Positions 20,595 to 33,310 of a stretch of DNA of 64,000 bases are shown here, piece after piece. The notes below the pieces were generated by a model. That model worked only from the letters and a program-made list of their open reading frames with translations, had not been told where the DNA came from and made no database searches. This DNA comes from Ophioceras dolichostomum. Its lineage: Eukaryota > Ascomycota > Sordariomycetes > Magnaporthales > Ophioceraceae. Made by a program: the position numbers and the translations under genes. Within the stretch, counting starts at the first letter, position 1. Each line of letters begins with the position of its first letter. The stretch spans positions 1 to 64,000 of the forward strand of contig PYST01000023.1 of NCBI GenBank assembly GCA_003049485.1. The letters run 5' to 3'.

Positions 20595-23500
20595 CTTCCT
20601 TTCTTATTTGGAGGGCGAGGGCGCCTGAAGGCCTTCGCTGAGATTTTGGGGCAGGTCAGGTGAGTGCGATCTGTCGATTGATGACTGCCTGGAGTGCACA
20701 GCATGGACCACGGGCAGAGTCCGAGGCCAGGTCGAGGTCAAGAGTGCAGACGCCGTTCGCTTCACTGGTCAAAAAACGGGGCAGGATGCGTCATGCCTGT
20801 CTGAGGTGAAGCCGCCGGCCGAGGTCAGATAGCGCGGGCGAGACGGTTCTACACGACGGCAGGCGACACGACGGCAGGCGACACGACGGCAGGCATATTG
20901 TGCCTGTTCCACTTGTCGGTGCACAAACGCGGCGAGGACGCTTCAATCCTGGGCGCGGGAGACAGAAATTTGGTGCAGCCGTGCAGCCGGGAGCTGATAT
21001 TGGCTGTATCTGCTGTGGTGCTGCGTGGGGCCTGGGGAAGTGAAGTGGCCTGGTGAGTTGGTGAAGCTTGGAGGGAACGGCCGAGGTCTCAGCTGTCGTG
21101 CGCCGTACCCTGTGCTCCCTCCCACGTCAAGCTTGTGTCGTTCGAGTCGACGAGAGTCGAGCGATCGAGGCCTGAGGTGCTTTCCCAGACTGGAACTTGA
21201 GATTTCGAGGTCAGATTCCCGAGGTCAGATCAAAACTGGATGGCAGATCGACCAGATCCAGGTCCGATGGTGGGGGAGGGCAGAGGGCAGCTGCGTTCTA
21301 TATGCATTTGCTGCGCTGTCCTGGTGGGGCGTTTCTTGTGGACTGGGAAGTTCCGGCACGATGCTTTTTCTATGATGGCAAGGGCAGCTCGGCGGCAAGA
21401 ATTGGAGTGAAGTGGTGACTGGTGAGGGCGGTGGGAAGGAGCCTCAGGACTGGACGGAGGGAGTAGGGAGGTGCCACCCACATGCACCCAATCGGTGGCG
21501 CTGGATGGAGAGACAGGTGACTTACATTCAGTTCAGTCGGTTCCTTCCCTTTACGATTGATTTCCAAAAGCAAGGCCAATGGACGAAGGTGGGGGAGGAA
21601 AAGAAAGGTAGAGAGCATAGAGGTTGAGAATATCAAGCCGAGTGACTTGAGACCGACCTCGAGCTCTCAGAGCTTCTCCCAGCTCCGATGTCTCTCGCCT
21701 GCCGTGAGATACTCGTATTTTCTGCTTTGCTTTTTTCCCTTTTTTTTCTTTTTTATGCCATCGACTCGATCACAGTGACATGGCGCGTGCGCACCAACCT
21801 TGTCATTCACTCCATTGTCCAATCAGCGCCCTCTGACCAATCCGCAACAATGGAGGCTCCGATTTGGATGGCTTGCTTTGGGGAATCGTGATTTTGCTCG
21901 GAGCCAGCCAAATGACGGGACGGACCACGAAATAGCAAGAAAGAAGATGTCACGGGAGGACGGTCGAACCCTGGAGAATGATCTCTCGTCGTTGCCCATT
22001 TGGATGCTCGCTTGCGTGCAGAGAGGTCGGGGGAGCATGCAGTGATATACAACAGCTAATAATTGGTTATGGCGGGGAGGAGGTTGAAGGTCAAGGGCAA
22101 GGGGCAAGGGTTCGCTCCCTGGCCTGCCCCACTGGCAGTGGTGATAGCGTCCAGTTCGAGCCGTTCCACCTCCGCCAGCAAAGGGGACCTCACCCGATCG
22201 CTGATCTAGCGCCTCCAGGGCTATGAATCGCTAGGAATTGCGATTGGCCCTTCTCCTTCAAGCATCCCAATCCTCTCCACTCAATTGACCCATCCAGCGG
22301 CAATCGGGCTCGATCGTTGGCCCTTGAGCTTTCTAATTGCACTTTCTTTTTTTCTCTCCTCAATTCTTCGAATTGCTTTCTCTGCCCCCAAAGAAAGGCG
22401 GAGGGATGGATGCCTCGGCCATCGGCGGGTGAGCAAAAGTCCTTGCCAGCCAGCCAGCCAGCCCAACTAGACTTTGCTTGGATCAAACCAAACATCAAAC
22501 CCGGACGAGCATGGCGGGCGGCTCACGCATCCACAAAATGACGGGAGGAGGTTGGAATGTAACGGCCTGGCGTGGACGAAAAGGAGGGGGAGAGAGATAT
22601 CGGAGATTTTAAGCAGTCGACACTCGACAAACGCGGTGTGACACGGTTCTTTCCTGCCAAAAAGCAACAGGGGTGCATGTTGTTCCGCACCACTGAAGGC
22701 CCTGGACATTGGCAGATGGCACAGCGCCTGCCGTCAACGGTTGCATTCTTGGGCTTGACATCCTGGTAATGCAAAGATTGAGCAAGAAAAGAAAAAAATT
22801 CATTTTGTGTTCCCACAGATCCCAACGAGAGACGCAAGGGGTGGGGACCTGGACTCGACCAAAACGGTCGCTTTATTTCGGCGGTGCCCCTTCACTTTCC
22901 ACCTCTTTTTTTCTTTTGTGTCCCCCTCATCCTCATCAGCACTTGTCTGTTCGTGGCAGCCCGCTCCCTTGCATAACACCCATCTTTCTCTACCCTCGGT
23001 ATCGAGCATTCAATCTCGTGTCCGTGCATCCATCCACCCATCCATCTCACTTCCCGCTCCAATCGACTTCGACAGGTTGAGGAGTTCATGTTGCTGCTGC
23101 ACTGTCCTGTCTTGTCCTTTGGACGCGTCCCAAAAGAAGAGTTCAGGTGGTCCGTCCGGAGTTTGCTTTTATCTTGACAACACCTCTCCGCCACCACCCA
23201 CTCTAAGAACTCGCCAAGTACTACGAACGGTATCCCTCACGATGAAGGGCACGAAGCCAGACTCTTGTTCCAGCTTCCAGGTTTAGATTCATGCTTATGA
23301 ATTTTCTTTCATGTGCGGAGTTGGATGGGGCTCTAATCGCGCTGTATGGAGATGAGGTCGTAATTGAGGTCTCCATCGCCCCATGTTGCGATGCTTCCCG
23401 CCGTGCAGCTGTTCCTCGTGCTTGGAATCCCAAGGCGAACCTTTTAGGGTCCCCACGTAAGGAACACCCCTCCATGAGAAGTTTGCTCTCAGCTGAGAAT

Positions 23501-26500
23501 GGTGTGGTGGATCATCAAGATCAACCAGCTCCTTGGAGCTCTCAACATCAAACAGGCCCTAGGAGACTTGGAAGACGCCAACAAGGACCGGGCTGAAACA
23601 CAAGAAATGGCTGTTTTTTTGTTTTTGTTTTTTCGCTTCTTCCCCTCAAGGAAGTCCTCCTCCCTCCCGTCTCCTCCGGTCTCTGTTTGCAATCCTCAAA
23701 ACTCAATCCTTGGCTTCAACTGTTCGAAGCCACTAACAAATTGCAGTCGTCCCTTCTTCCCTTTCGGCCGCAATAACCGGCCCCAATTGCGTGCGCTTGG
23801 ACCTCCCGTTCGGAGGAAATATCGACGGCATGCGGCAGGAAAACGAGCTGTCGTTCTCGACGAGCCGAAAGGCTGCTGCCGCCCCGAAGCTTATTGAGCA
23901 CTGACGCCACGGCAAGTCACACAGACATTTGAGATGTTGCTAGGATCGGATTGAACCTGGTCAGAAAACAGAGCCGCTTTCCTACCACTCTCCCATCTGA
24001 CTCCGGGTGATCGCCATTTTCCCTTTCTCCCGGCTCGTCGACTATCGAGATCTCTTGGGGTATGGCGAAGTCCATCTCGCCCATCCTCATCATTCAGGGT
24101 TTGCGGGCAGCTCCCGGCCCTTTTCTTATTTTGTCCTTCCCAGCAGTTCTAATGTCGTTACCTCCCTTTCTTAAACCCCCTCCCCCAAGCTTCCCGTTAC
24201 CCAGCGGAGGAATCCCTTCTCCCAAAAATGGTCAAGAAGACCACAAACAGTGAAGCATGTACGATCCGTACCTGCATGTCCCGTACAATACAAGGGCACA
24301 AACAGAGCAAAGGACACATCCGTTAGTAGCATGTACAATTCACAGCATACCCAATCATTCCAGCTCAGCCCCGAGGTAACCCACCACGACCGCTCCTCCG
24401 TGCATACCCAAGACTTGCAATGTATCCTGAATTGCGGCTCGGGAAGCTTGGTCCCTTTCTTCCAAGCCTCCGTGCGCCCGTCAACGTCGACGGTGGCGCC
24501 ATATGGATTGTCCTTCTCTTTCCCTTCCCGATCGGCCCTATCTCTCCTCTAGGCCGCCAACAATTCGCTAGTCCGAGTCTGCCTGTACGACTGAGACATA
24601 TGTCGGAGACTCGGGCTAAAATGCTGTCGTGTCCGTGCAGCGCCTCTCGTTCTCGCCTGTCTGTGGTGACTATGAACCTCTGATGCCCAGCCCAACTGAA
24701 TCAATCCCATCACCCCATCCTCTCCCCGCACTATATGCAGCAAGTTCACAATAGTCCTCCTCTTGAAAGGGATACGAGGGTCTGGAAACGGCTCAGTGCC
24801 ACCAGGTTGTTCTGAATCGTTGACAACCTTAGCCCTTTTCCTCGAACCAGCCAAAACTTATTGGTTCAACCCGCCTGTCCCCATCAGCTAGCCACATATC
24901 CTCGTATTGATATTGTGATCCTCTCCTCTTGTCTTCCTCGCTGTACAGTTTCCTTACTTGATCTCCAAACCTTCGTCGATGATGAGAACATGGACGTGTA
25001 GGGCAAACTCGAGCCGATGATGTGTCCCGCACACAGTTGTGCGCAAGCAGCCAAAAGGATATGTGCAAGGCGTAATAGGTAGCTCGAGCAAAGAGGGAAC
25101 TGCGTTGGCGCCAACCCAAAAGGAAGTGCGGCGCCCGAATAGATCAGCACTTTTTTTCTCCCTCTTCGCAGCTGCAGCTGGGGAGATGAGTTGATTGGAC
25201 GAGCCTACAGGCAGAGCAGGGACCTACAACCATCCCTCCGGCCATCCCTTCAGCCGTTCCTCCAACCGTCATATCCTTCGAACACATGTCTCACTTTCCT
25301 CTCTTCCAACCTTTCGTTTTTATTTCCTTCGCAAGCGGGACGTCAGAAGGGGTTGCCAGCATCTTCCATTGTGACGCGGGAGGTCACTTGGAGCCCGTGA
25401 GGCACTGCATCGTTGATGTTGTGCATACCCAAGACGAGTTTGCTTAGTTAGACCGGTGAGCCTGACAGGTCCAAGGCCAAAAAGAGGTAATAAAGTGACA
25501 TAAGTCTCACAAGCGAGACCCTGAGTGGGCGCCGCCGTGCTCGCTTGCCTGCGAACATCATTGGCTGATGGCAAGTGGCCACTATGCCGTGCAACACCGA
25601 CGGCCGGGGCGCATCTCCATCTCTGTTTGTTAGCAATTTTCTTCTGGTCACTTGCCAACTTTCCAGTTGCTTATATACGGTCCTTGTCTTTCCCGCCCGC
25701 CTTCGCAGGTTTAACTTGACCGCTTCGGTCCTGGTGCTCGAACCCTGTTTCAGCAAATCAGGTCCGAGCTCAATAGTATGCTGTCTCTCTTTCCAGACTC
25801 GGAGTGAGTCGCTAGGCATCTCCTTTGCCACTGTCAACGCCGGCGGGAGGGAGATTGACTTTTGTGAAGTGGGGAGATCGGAGAGAGAAAGGGGGAAGAA
25901 AAAGCGGAAGAAAAAGAGGCAAAAGGAGGCTTGCCGCAGAGACACACCACAATCTCCGCTCCATTAAACACGTCCGGGCAGCGGAGCCCAACGAGCAACC
26001 CGTCCGGTCCGGAGCGGAGGACCAACCCTGTGGTCAGTGCACTCCGCCCCAGTTCCTCCCTCACTACCTCGAGACCGCAGTCCGCCTGTTGGCGAGATTC
26101 CATATTAGCGTGTGCGACCTGGAGGGAAAAACAGAGTTCTGGAAAACGTCAAAACGGTGATACTGTACAACAGGCCGTGGTCTTTCTTATGCGTGGCGCA
26201 CAAGGTGGTGTCGAACCTTTCGGTTCGGACTTGTGTGAAGTCGACATCACTTCGCCCCTTTTACCCTTTCCCCTTTTCGCTGCTCATCTGGCTCCGCCCC
26301 TGAGTCCGTGTTGCGGATCACCCGCTTCAAGACAGAAAGGCAAACACTCGCAAAAATAGATACAACGGGGACGGGGCGGATACGTCCTAAGTAAACAAAA
26401 CGACGCCATTGTGGTTTGTTTTGTGTGGAGGTCTATGAACGAAGAACTGTGAACTCGGAGAATGACTGGTTCCAACACAGCCACCACGTCAAACTCGAGT

Positions 26501-28298
26501 ATCGGGAGGTCACTTGTGAATCGGTGACCCATAGAGTGCTGGATGGGGAACCAAGATTGTAATTTACATACAGCAACCTGCTTTCGATAACCGCTCTCTA
26601 ACGACGCCTCATATTATGGAAGTCCGTGTTAAGTAACAGGATTTAACGGGGCACACCATGCGAACTCAAACGTCGAACCAAACTTCCCATACAGTTACCC
26701 TTCCATTTTCGCAATTTCTCAGCTGAAATAAGAAGCACTTCGGAGACATTACTCTATATGCATCAGGAGGTTGAAGGACTGGACGGGCCGTTCTAAGGTT
26801 GATACCCATCACCCTTCGGCGGTGGACTGCTACCACCGTTCCTGTCCTAGGCACGCCATCGACGTCTTCCTGTCGAGCTATCATAGCCATTGGAGAACAT
26901 CACTCATCAAAGGAATCGGCACCATATCGACCAGGTCTCCGGTTTGTGAAATAGAAGGTAGGTGATGATATATTGTACAACGTACTTGTCCTGTGTCTCC
27001 TAGTGTACTGGCAGATCTTCCAGGCTATCACCTTCGAAAGGATGCTATATGTAGCCTTTCATATAGGTGCACATAGCTAGCGCTCTGAGGAGCGAACTTA
27101 GCCCTTCCCTCACCACAGTACTGTACTTCCCGGTCCTTTTCTTGATCAATTTCCAACCTCGGGGTAGACTCCGGTGGGAAGCATGGCTGCTTATGATATC
27201 CGGGTTAGAAGGGGTTATCATTGCGAAGAGACCAGGCGCTGGGAAAGAGTCATCGCACGTCCACGAATTAAGCCCCAGTCCTTAACTTTACTCATATTCA
27301 CACCACATACAATCTCCGATCTGTTTATACGAGGAGCAAGCAGCAGCATCATTATCGGTTGTTCGCGCCTCATCCCCTCACCAGGCCGTGCTTCTCGTGC
27401 AGCGCGTTGAGGATCGAGCTCTGCCTTTCCTCCTCAATTCCTTTCGGGACGACCATGCACGCCTCCGGCGACGTTCACAGGGGCCATGTCCCCTCAACGA
27501 GCCTTCGCTAAGAGACTTAGCTTGGTCGTACTCACTTCAGTTTCCATGTTTGTTGAGCGTCGCGTCGGTCCCGAGAACACATGCCATCACAAGTCCTGTC
27601 CGTCGGTCAGTCCGGCAGGCGCGGTCACTCCTGCACTCATGAAGTTGTCCATCAGCGCCTCCTCGTCGTCATCGGAATTAAGAGTCGCGTTCTCGCTGCC
27701 CCTCGTCTGAAACACCAAGTATGATAGAATCCCCCTTCTTGTCCGCTTGTCGCCCCTGCTTCTCCAACAGCAACTTGGGCTCAAAGCCAAATGATAGCAG
27801 AGATTCTCTGAGGTCCATGGCATAGGGAGGTCCTCCTGCATAACATCCCCATTCCCTTGACCACCTTCAGGCCTGGAGGAGGGAAAACGGACAGCTACCT
27901 TCCTACGGGATGAGGTTTGTCTTTAGCTTTGAGCGATAGTGAATCCGGGCTATTCCGAGCACATCGAATGATACTCTCGACGCAAAACAACCTAAGTTGG
28001 GCCAGGTGTCGCCCCGATTGCATCGGCTTGTCCTCATCATGTGAGGTTGCTTGTTGTGGTGTGGCGGTTGACTCGAGGCTGATAGAGCTTGGACCTCCAC
28101 CACAAGCCACACCACCCGCCGAAGCGCACTAACCATAATCGGCTAGACTATCCGCCACACCCTAAACTTTTTGCTCCCACAAACCCACAAATCGCACGGA
28201 GGAAGAGCAGAAACTCCCATTGAGAAATCTCCAATCGACGACTTCAGGCCTCACGACACCGTCAATCAAGGCACTTTTTACTAACAATAACAGCAAAA
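20595..28298. other. Large gene-poor stretch
   Basis: About 7.7 kb with no open frame I can support on either strand. The longest (22807-23286 plus, 25448-25945 minus) lack domain patterns and coding codon bias. Visible elements are a 15-bp tandem repeat at 20851-20894, a T-rich tract near 21721-21756, a CCAG repeat near 22447-22464, and the RPL11 promoter at the right end. I see no terminal repeats or transposase motifs, and no strongly AT-rich block. Confidence 0.5.
20851..20894. repeat. 15-bp tandem repeat, three copies
   Basis: ACACGACGGCAGGCG occurs three times head to tail (the last copy one base short), about 260 bp upstream of the start codon at 20594. Confidence 0.95.
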
Positions 28299-29013
28299 AT
28301 GGTATGCGCGCCATTCCAGTGTCCATTTTCTTTTGCTTGTAGCTGCAAACTGACAAAAACAATCCCGCACAGTCCGAGAAGACCGCCAACCCCATGCGGG
28401 AGCTCCGCATCCAGAAGCTCGTCCTGAACATTTCGGTCGGCGAGTCCGGTGATAGATTGACGCGTGCCGCGAAGGTGCTCGAGCAGCTCAGCGGTCAAAC
28501 CCCCGTCTACAGTTAGTAGCCCTCCCGTCTGTCCCCTGCAGCATTGAACCCCCGAACGATCAATCAATCCCAAGAAAGAAGCACGTCTTTTCTTGACACG
28601 AACGATTTCCCCCCCAACTCCTCCCTCCCTCCATAGGCAAGGCCCGGTACACCGTCCGCACATTCGGTATCCGCCGTAACGAGAAGATCGCGGTCCACGT
28701 CACCGTCCGCGGCCCCAAGGCGGAGGAGATCCTCGAGCGCGGCCTTAAGGTCAAGGAGTACGAGCTGAAGAAGCGCAACTTCAGCGAGACGGGCAACTTC
28801 GGCTTCGGCATCTCGGAGCACATCGACCTGGGCATCAAGTACGACCCCGGCATCGGCATCTACGGCATGGACTTCTACTGCTGCATGACCCGCCCGGGCG
28901 AGCGCGTCTCCCGCCGCCGCCGTTGCAAGAGCAGGATCGGCGCCGGCCACCGCATCAACCGCCTCGAGACCGTCAAGTGGTTCAAGCAGCGGTTCGATGG
29001 CATCGTCCGCTGA
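28299..29013 (+). CDS. rpl11: 60S ribosomal protein L11 (uL5)
   Basis: Exons 28299-28301, 28373-28511 and 28637-29013 give 172 residues, the usual eukaryotic length. The first coding exon is only the ATG; the second begins SEKTANPMRELRIQKLVLN. Conserved uL5 features include LNISVGESGDRLTRAAKVLE, YTVRTFGIRRNEKIAVHVTV and GISEHIDLGIKYDPGIGIYG, ending FDGIVR. It binds 5S rRNA with uL18 and sits in the central protuberance of the large subunit. Intron 1 starts GTATGC and has CTGAC about 18 bases before its acceptor. The exon joins restore the conserved Tyr-Ser-Lys-Ala-Arg stretch across intron 2. Confidence 0.96.
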
Positions 29014-30151
29014 GGAGCGAGAAGAGAGGAGAAAACGGGAAGGGATGGGGACCAATCATGGCGCGAGGGGATGAGAGCATGAGCACGATGTTTTTCCTTT
29101 TCATCGATGGGTTATACGGCATGGGGGGTTTAAAGGAGTGAACTTGGGACTCTATGACCTCTGGGTGCTCAAAAATTATTTTGGGGCTTCCTTCTTTTCC
29201 GGGACTTCGTGTATACAGCATACTCCAAGAGTACGAGCCCTTCGCGGGCTTGTCACTCTCAAGCCTGGTCTGAATCTTCAGCCAAGCTACGGCCTCAGAG
29301 ACCGACCGGCGCCTATGCCGGCTTTGCTTAGCTCCCCCGCGTGAATGTTCCGACCTCTAAAACTGGCGTTCTGTCATCAATTTTTCTTCTGCCATCAGAC
29401 ACAACTCTCTTCACGGAACACGTGACTGTGCCTCTCTCTGTACATTGATTGATGAATCTGTTCCCTAATCTGTCCCAAAACCAGACTTGTTCTGTTTCGC
29501 CCGTGGATAATTCCTACCATGGCCATAGTCCCCATCGTCCTTCGACCCGTAAAATGACTTCCACCTCTTCCTGTCCTCACTGTTCCTTGGGCATGGTCAC
29601 GTGGTCTGAAATGTCTGCTAAGCTGTTGCACCTGGGGGACTGGGTTGATAGGGTATCCCCAGCCTTGAAAGTCCTCCCTCTCCAGCCCCTGAATGTCCCT
29701 CGACTCTCAGACGTCTTAAATCTACAGTCTATCTCCACGATTCCATCACCAGCCAGGCCATTTACACGTGCGAAATGCTCGGGACAGGCAGCTCCCTCCT
29801 GATCTGCTCTTCGAGCGCGACAGCTGATGACGGGCCGTTAGCATATCCATTTTGCCGGAGAGGTTGTCCAGGCCGTGGCCCGTGCGTGCCTCGTCTTTCC
29901 TCGTTGTTGTGCGAAAACTTCCCCCTGCTTCTCCCGATTGGCCAAAACTGGGTCCACCTCTCCTCTCTCTTTCCCTTCATCTTGTGCTTGGGCGAAAAAG
30001 TCTCGCATTTGACTTGCCTTCCATTTTCCCCTCTGAAAGCCAGCAACATTTCCCTTCTCCTCCCAGAAATCTCCCCTCTGCGCAATTGCACGCCGGCTGC
30101 GATTGCTTTTCCTTTTCTCTTTCCTTTAGACCCTTCCAACCCTCCATAATA
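29014..30151. other. Intergenic, RPL11 3' UTR and ATP synthase alpha promoter
   Basis: No gene is supported. The final 200 bases before 30152 are pyrimidine-rich and probably carry the core promoter and leader of the ATP synthase alpha gene. Confidence 0.5.
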
Positions 30152-32637
30152 ATGTTCCGGAACGCCATCCGGCAGTCGAGCCGCGCTGTCGGCGCGGTCG
30201 CTGCCTCGAGCAGAGTCGCCGCGGTGAGTTTTTCCCTCAATCGGTCTCAATTCCATCGAAAACCCTCCTGAAGCTGTCTAGATCAATCGACCGACCATCT
30301 GTAAAGCTCAATTGAGCTATCCCGAATGGTTTTGGAGCGCTGGGGGGAGCTCGGCGAGCTGTTGTTGAGCTCCTGTTCGGGCTCGGGGTTTTTGAGATGG
30401 GAGGACCTGTGGCATTTTTCGGCGGCTTCGGCTAACGCTGATGTCTTGTTGACTCCGCATCCAGACTCGAAATGCCGCACCCGCATTCAACGCCGCCTCG
30501 ATACAAGCTCGCTCGTATGCCGCCGACGCGAAGGCCGCCCCAACCGAGGTGTCGTCCATCCTCGAGCAGCGAATCCGTGGTGTCCAGGAGGAGGCTGGTC
30601 TCGCCGAGACGGGCCGCGTTCTTTCGGTCGGGTATGTGGATTCGGAAAATGTCGACCCCGAGCTTAGCAACTATCACCGACCTCCAAAGCAACGTCGTCG
30701 CCGGCGACTCGTGAAGGGACTGCTAGACCCCTGAATAATATGGCGGTGGAGTAAGGAGGTGGATATTTCGTTGATGCTGATATTGTATTTTGGATAGTGA
30801 TGGTATCGCCCGTGTGCACGGCATGGCCAACGTCCAGGCTGAGGAGCTGGTCGAGTAAGTTGACCCCCGACCCCCTGAGCTTTCAAGTTAGCACTTGTAT
30901 CTAACGGCCAGCTTAGGTTCGCTTCCGGCGTCAAGGGCATGTGCATGAACCTGGAGGCTGGCCAGGTCGGTGTCGTGCTTTTCGGTTCTGACCGTTTGGT
31001 CAAGGAGGGCGAGACTGTCAAGCGTACTGGAGAAATTGTGAGTCCATTGCAACAGCTATCGATTCCTCGGGCCGTCTAGGCTCCAGCTAATAGACTCCAG
31101 GTTGATGTCCCCGTCGGTCCCGAGCTGCTCGGCCGTGTCGTCGACGCCCTGGGCAACCCCATCGACGGCAAGGGTCCCCTTAACACCAAGGAGAAGCGCC
31201 GTGCTCAGCTCAAGGCTCCCGGCATTCTGCCCCGCCGCTCCGTCAACCAGCCCGTGCAGACCGGCCTGAAGTCGATCGACGCCATGGTGCCCATCGGCCG
31301 TGGCCAGCGTGAGCTGATCATCGGCGATCGTCAGACTGGCAAGACCGCCGTCGCCCTGGACGCCATGCTGAACCAGAAGCGGTGGAACAACGGCACCGAC
31401 GAGACCAAGAAGCTGTACTGCATCTACGTCGCCGTCGGCCAGAAGCGGTCCACCGTCGCCCAGCTGGTCAAGACCCTGGAGGAGAACGATGCCATGAAGT
31501 ACAGCATCATCGTTGCCGCCACTGCCTCTGAGGCCGCTCCTCTGCAGTACATCGCTCCCTTCACTGGTTGGTCCTCCCTTGTCTCCTCTTCACCGCTGTG
31601 CACTTGCAGCGTCTACCAAAGCGTTATCACACAATGCAATACGCAAGAATGCACCCAACGCAATACTGTGCATCACATGGCACGCTTGGCAAGACCAGCC
31701 ACGAGTATCTGCTCCCAACGTCGGCTCTTTCGCGCCTGCTAACCATTTCTCACAGGCGCATCCATCGGAGAGTGGTTCCGTGACAATGGCAAGCACTCGC
31801 TGGTTATCTACGACGATCTGTCGAAGCAGGCCGTTGCCTACCGTCAGATGTCGCTGCTGCTTCGTCGTCCCCCTGGACGTGAGGCCTACCCCGGTGACGT
31901 CTTCTACCTGCACTCGCGTCTGCTGGAGCGTGCCGCCAAGATGAACGACAAGCACGGTGGTGGTTCCATGACTGCCCTGCCCGTCATCGAGACTCAGGGC
32001 GGTGATGTGTCGGCCTACATTCCCACCAACGTCATTTCCATCACCGACGGCCAGATCTTCCTGGAGTCCGAGCTGTTCTTCAAGGGTATTCGTCCTGCCA
32101 TCAACGTCGGTCTGTCCGTGTCCCGTGTCGGTTCGGCTGCCCAGCTCAAGGCCATGAAGCAAGTTGCCGGTTCCCTGAAGCTCTTCCTGGCCCAGTACCG
32201 TGAGGTCGCTGCCTTCGCCCAGTTCGGCTCTGATCTGGATGCCGCCACCAAGCAGACCCTGAACCGGGGTGAGCGCGTAAGTTGAAACTCTACCCGCATC
32301 AATCGTGTTTTTTTTCTTCAGACCTTTTATCGTTTCAATAGGCCAACCTAACTCTACGATTTCTCCTCTACAGTTGACCGAGCTCCTGAAGCAGAAGCAG
32401 TACTCGCCCATGGCCGTCAGTGAGATGGTTCCTCTTATCTTCGCTGGTGTCAACGGTTTCCTGGACAACGTCCCTGTGGCCAAGATCCTGCAGTGGGAGT
32501 CTGACTTCCTGGCCCACCTTAAGACCAACGAGTCGGAGCTGATTGCCACCATCGACAAGGAGGGTGCGCTCAGCAAGGACCTGGAGGCCAAGTTGAGGGA
32601 CGTCGTTTCTAGCTTCACCAAGAGCTTCCTTGGTTAA
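30152..32637 (+). CDS. atp1: Mitochondrial F1 ATP synthase alpha subunit
   Basis: Seven exons: 30152-30223, 30465-30631, 30798-30854, 30917-31037, 31101-31566, 31756-32276, 32374-32637; 555 residues. The N-terminus (MFRNAIRQSSRAVGAVAASS) is a typical mitochondrial presequence and is encoded mostly in exon 1. The nucleotide-binding P-loop GDRQTGKT is at about 214-221. Other family blocks are GIARVHGMANVQAEELVEF, VGPELLGRVVDALGNPIDG and YRQMSLLLRRPPGREAYPGD, the last including the catalytic-interface Arg region. It forms the alpha3beta3 hexamer in the matrix head of complex V. All introns join in frame. Intron 5 has an unusual donor, GTTGGT. Length and content agree with intact fungal orthologs. 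Confidence 0.97.
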
Positions 32638-33310
32638 GATAAGATTCGCTTCCTTTGTGACCGGCAATCAGCATCATCCGGACGGATATGCTGTGGTGGA
32701 GAGGTAGAAGGGATACCAGCTGGGTAGAGTGGAGAGAGAGGGATCTCTTTATCTATATACCTGGTGGCAGTTTTGGGAGTATCTCAAATTTTCTAGCTAC
32801 ACCTAGAGCGGGAGATGGAAGGTTGGTCGGTCGGTTGGTTGGCTGCTGCTGCTGCTGCTACTTTCTTCTTTGCGTTTGGGTGTGCGAGGAATCTGAGTGA
32901 CAGGGCAGCAAACAAGATGGAGAGAAAAAGATGGGAAGCCAAGATCTCCAGTCGAGCCTTTGTAAAATAGAGTCAAAACTCAATCAAGCACTCGAATTCC
33001 TTTTGTCCGTAACCATTTGATGCTCCAGATATAATAACCTAGCTTCAATATCGTTCCCGGCCATGTTTTCGCTACAAACCTCTGCGCAGGTTGTTGTGGT
33101 TGAGGTTGATGATTGTGAGCTCATGTGACATCATTGGTCCGACAGTCGGAGAACCATCCGTTCTGACGTACAAACCTCGCGATTTTCGATGGCACGTCCG
33201 TGAACGTCACGAACTCACATGACCCCGCTCCTATCGGACTTTCTGGTCTGTACTTAGTTGATATCGCTTTACGGAGACAAGGCCGATCGAGAAGGGGGAT
33301 CAACAGAAGA
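32638..33310. other. Intergenic, 3' UTR and next promoter
   Basis: Contains the ATP synthase alpha 3' UTR and a short GGTC/GGTT and CTG repeat region near 32823-32860. Nothing else is supported. Confidence 0.5.

Noticed and set aside
31590..32621. 343-codon open frame antisense to ATP synthase alpha
   Set aside because: It covers exons and introns of the sense gene and has no recognisable motif.
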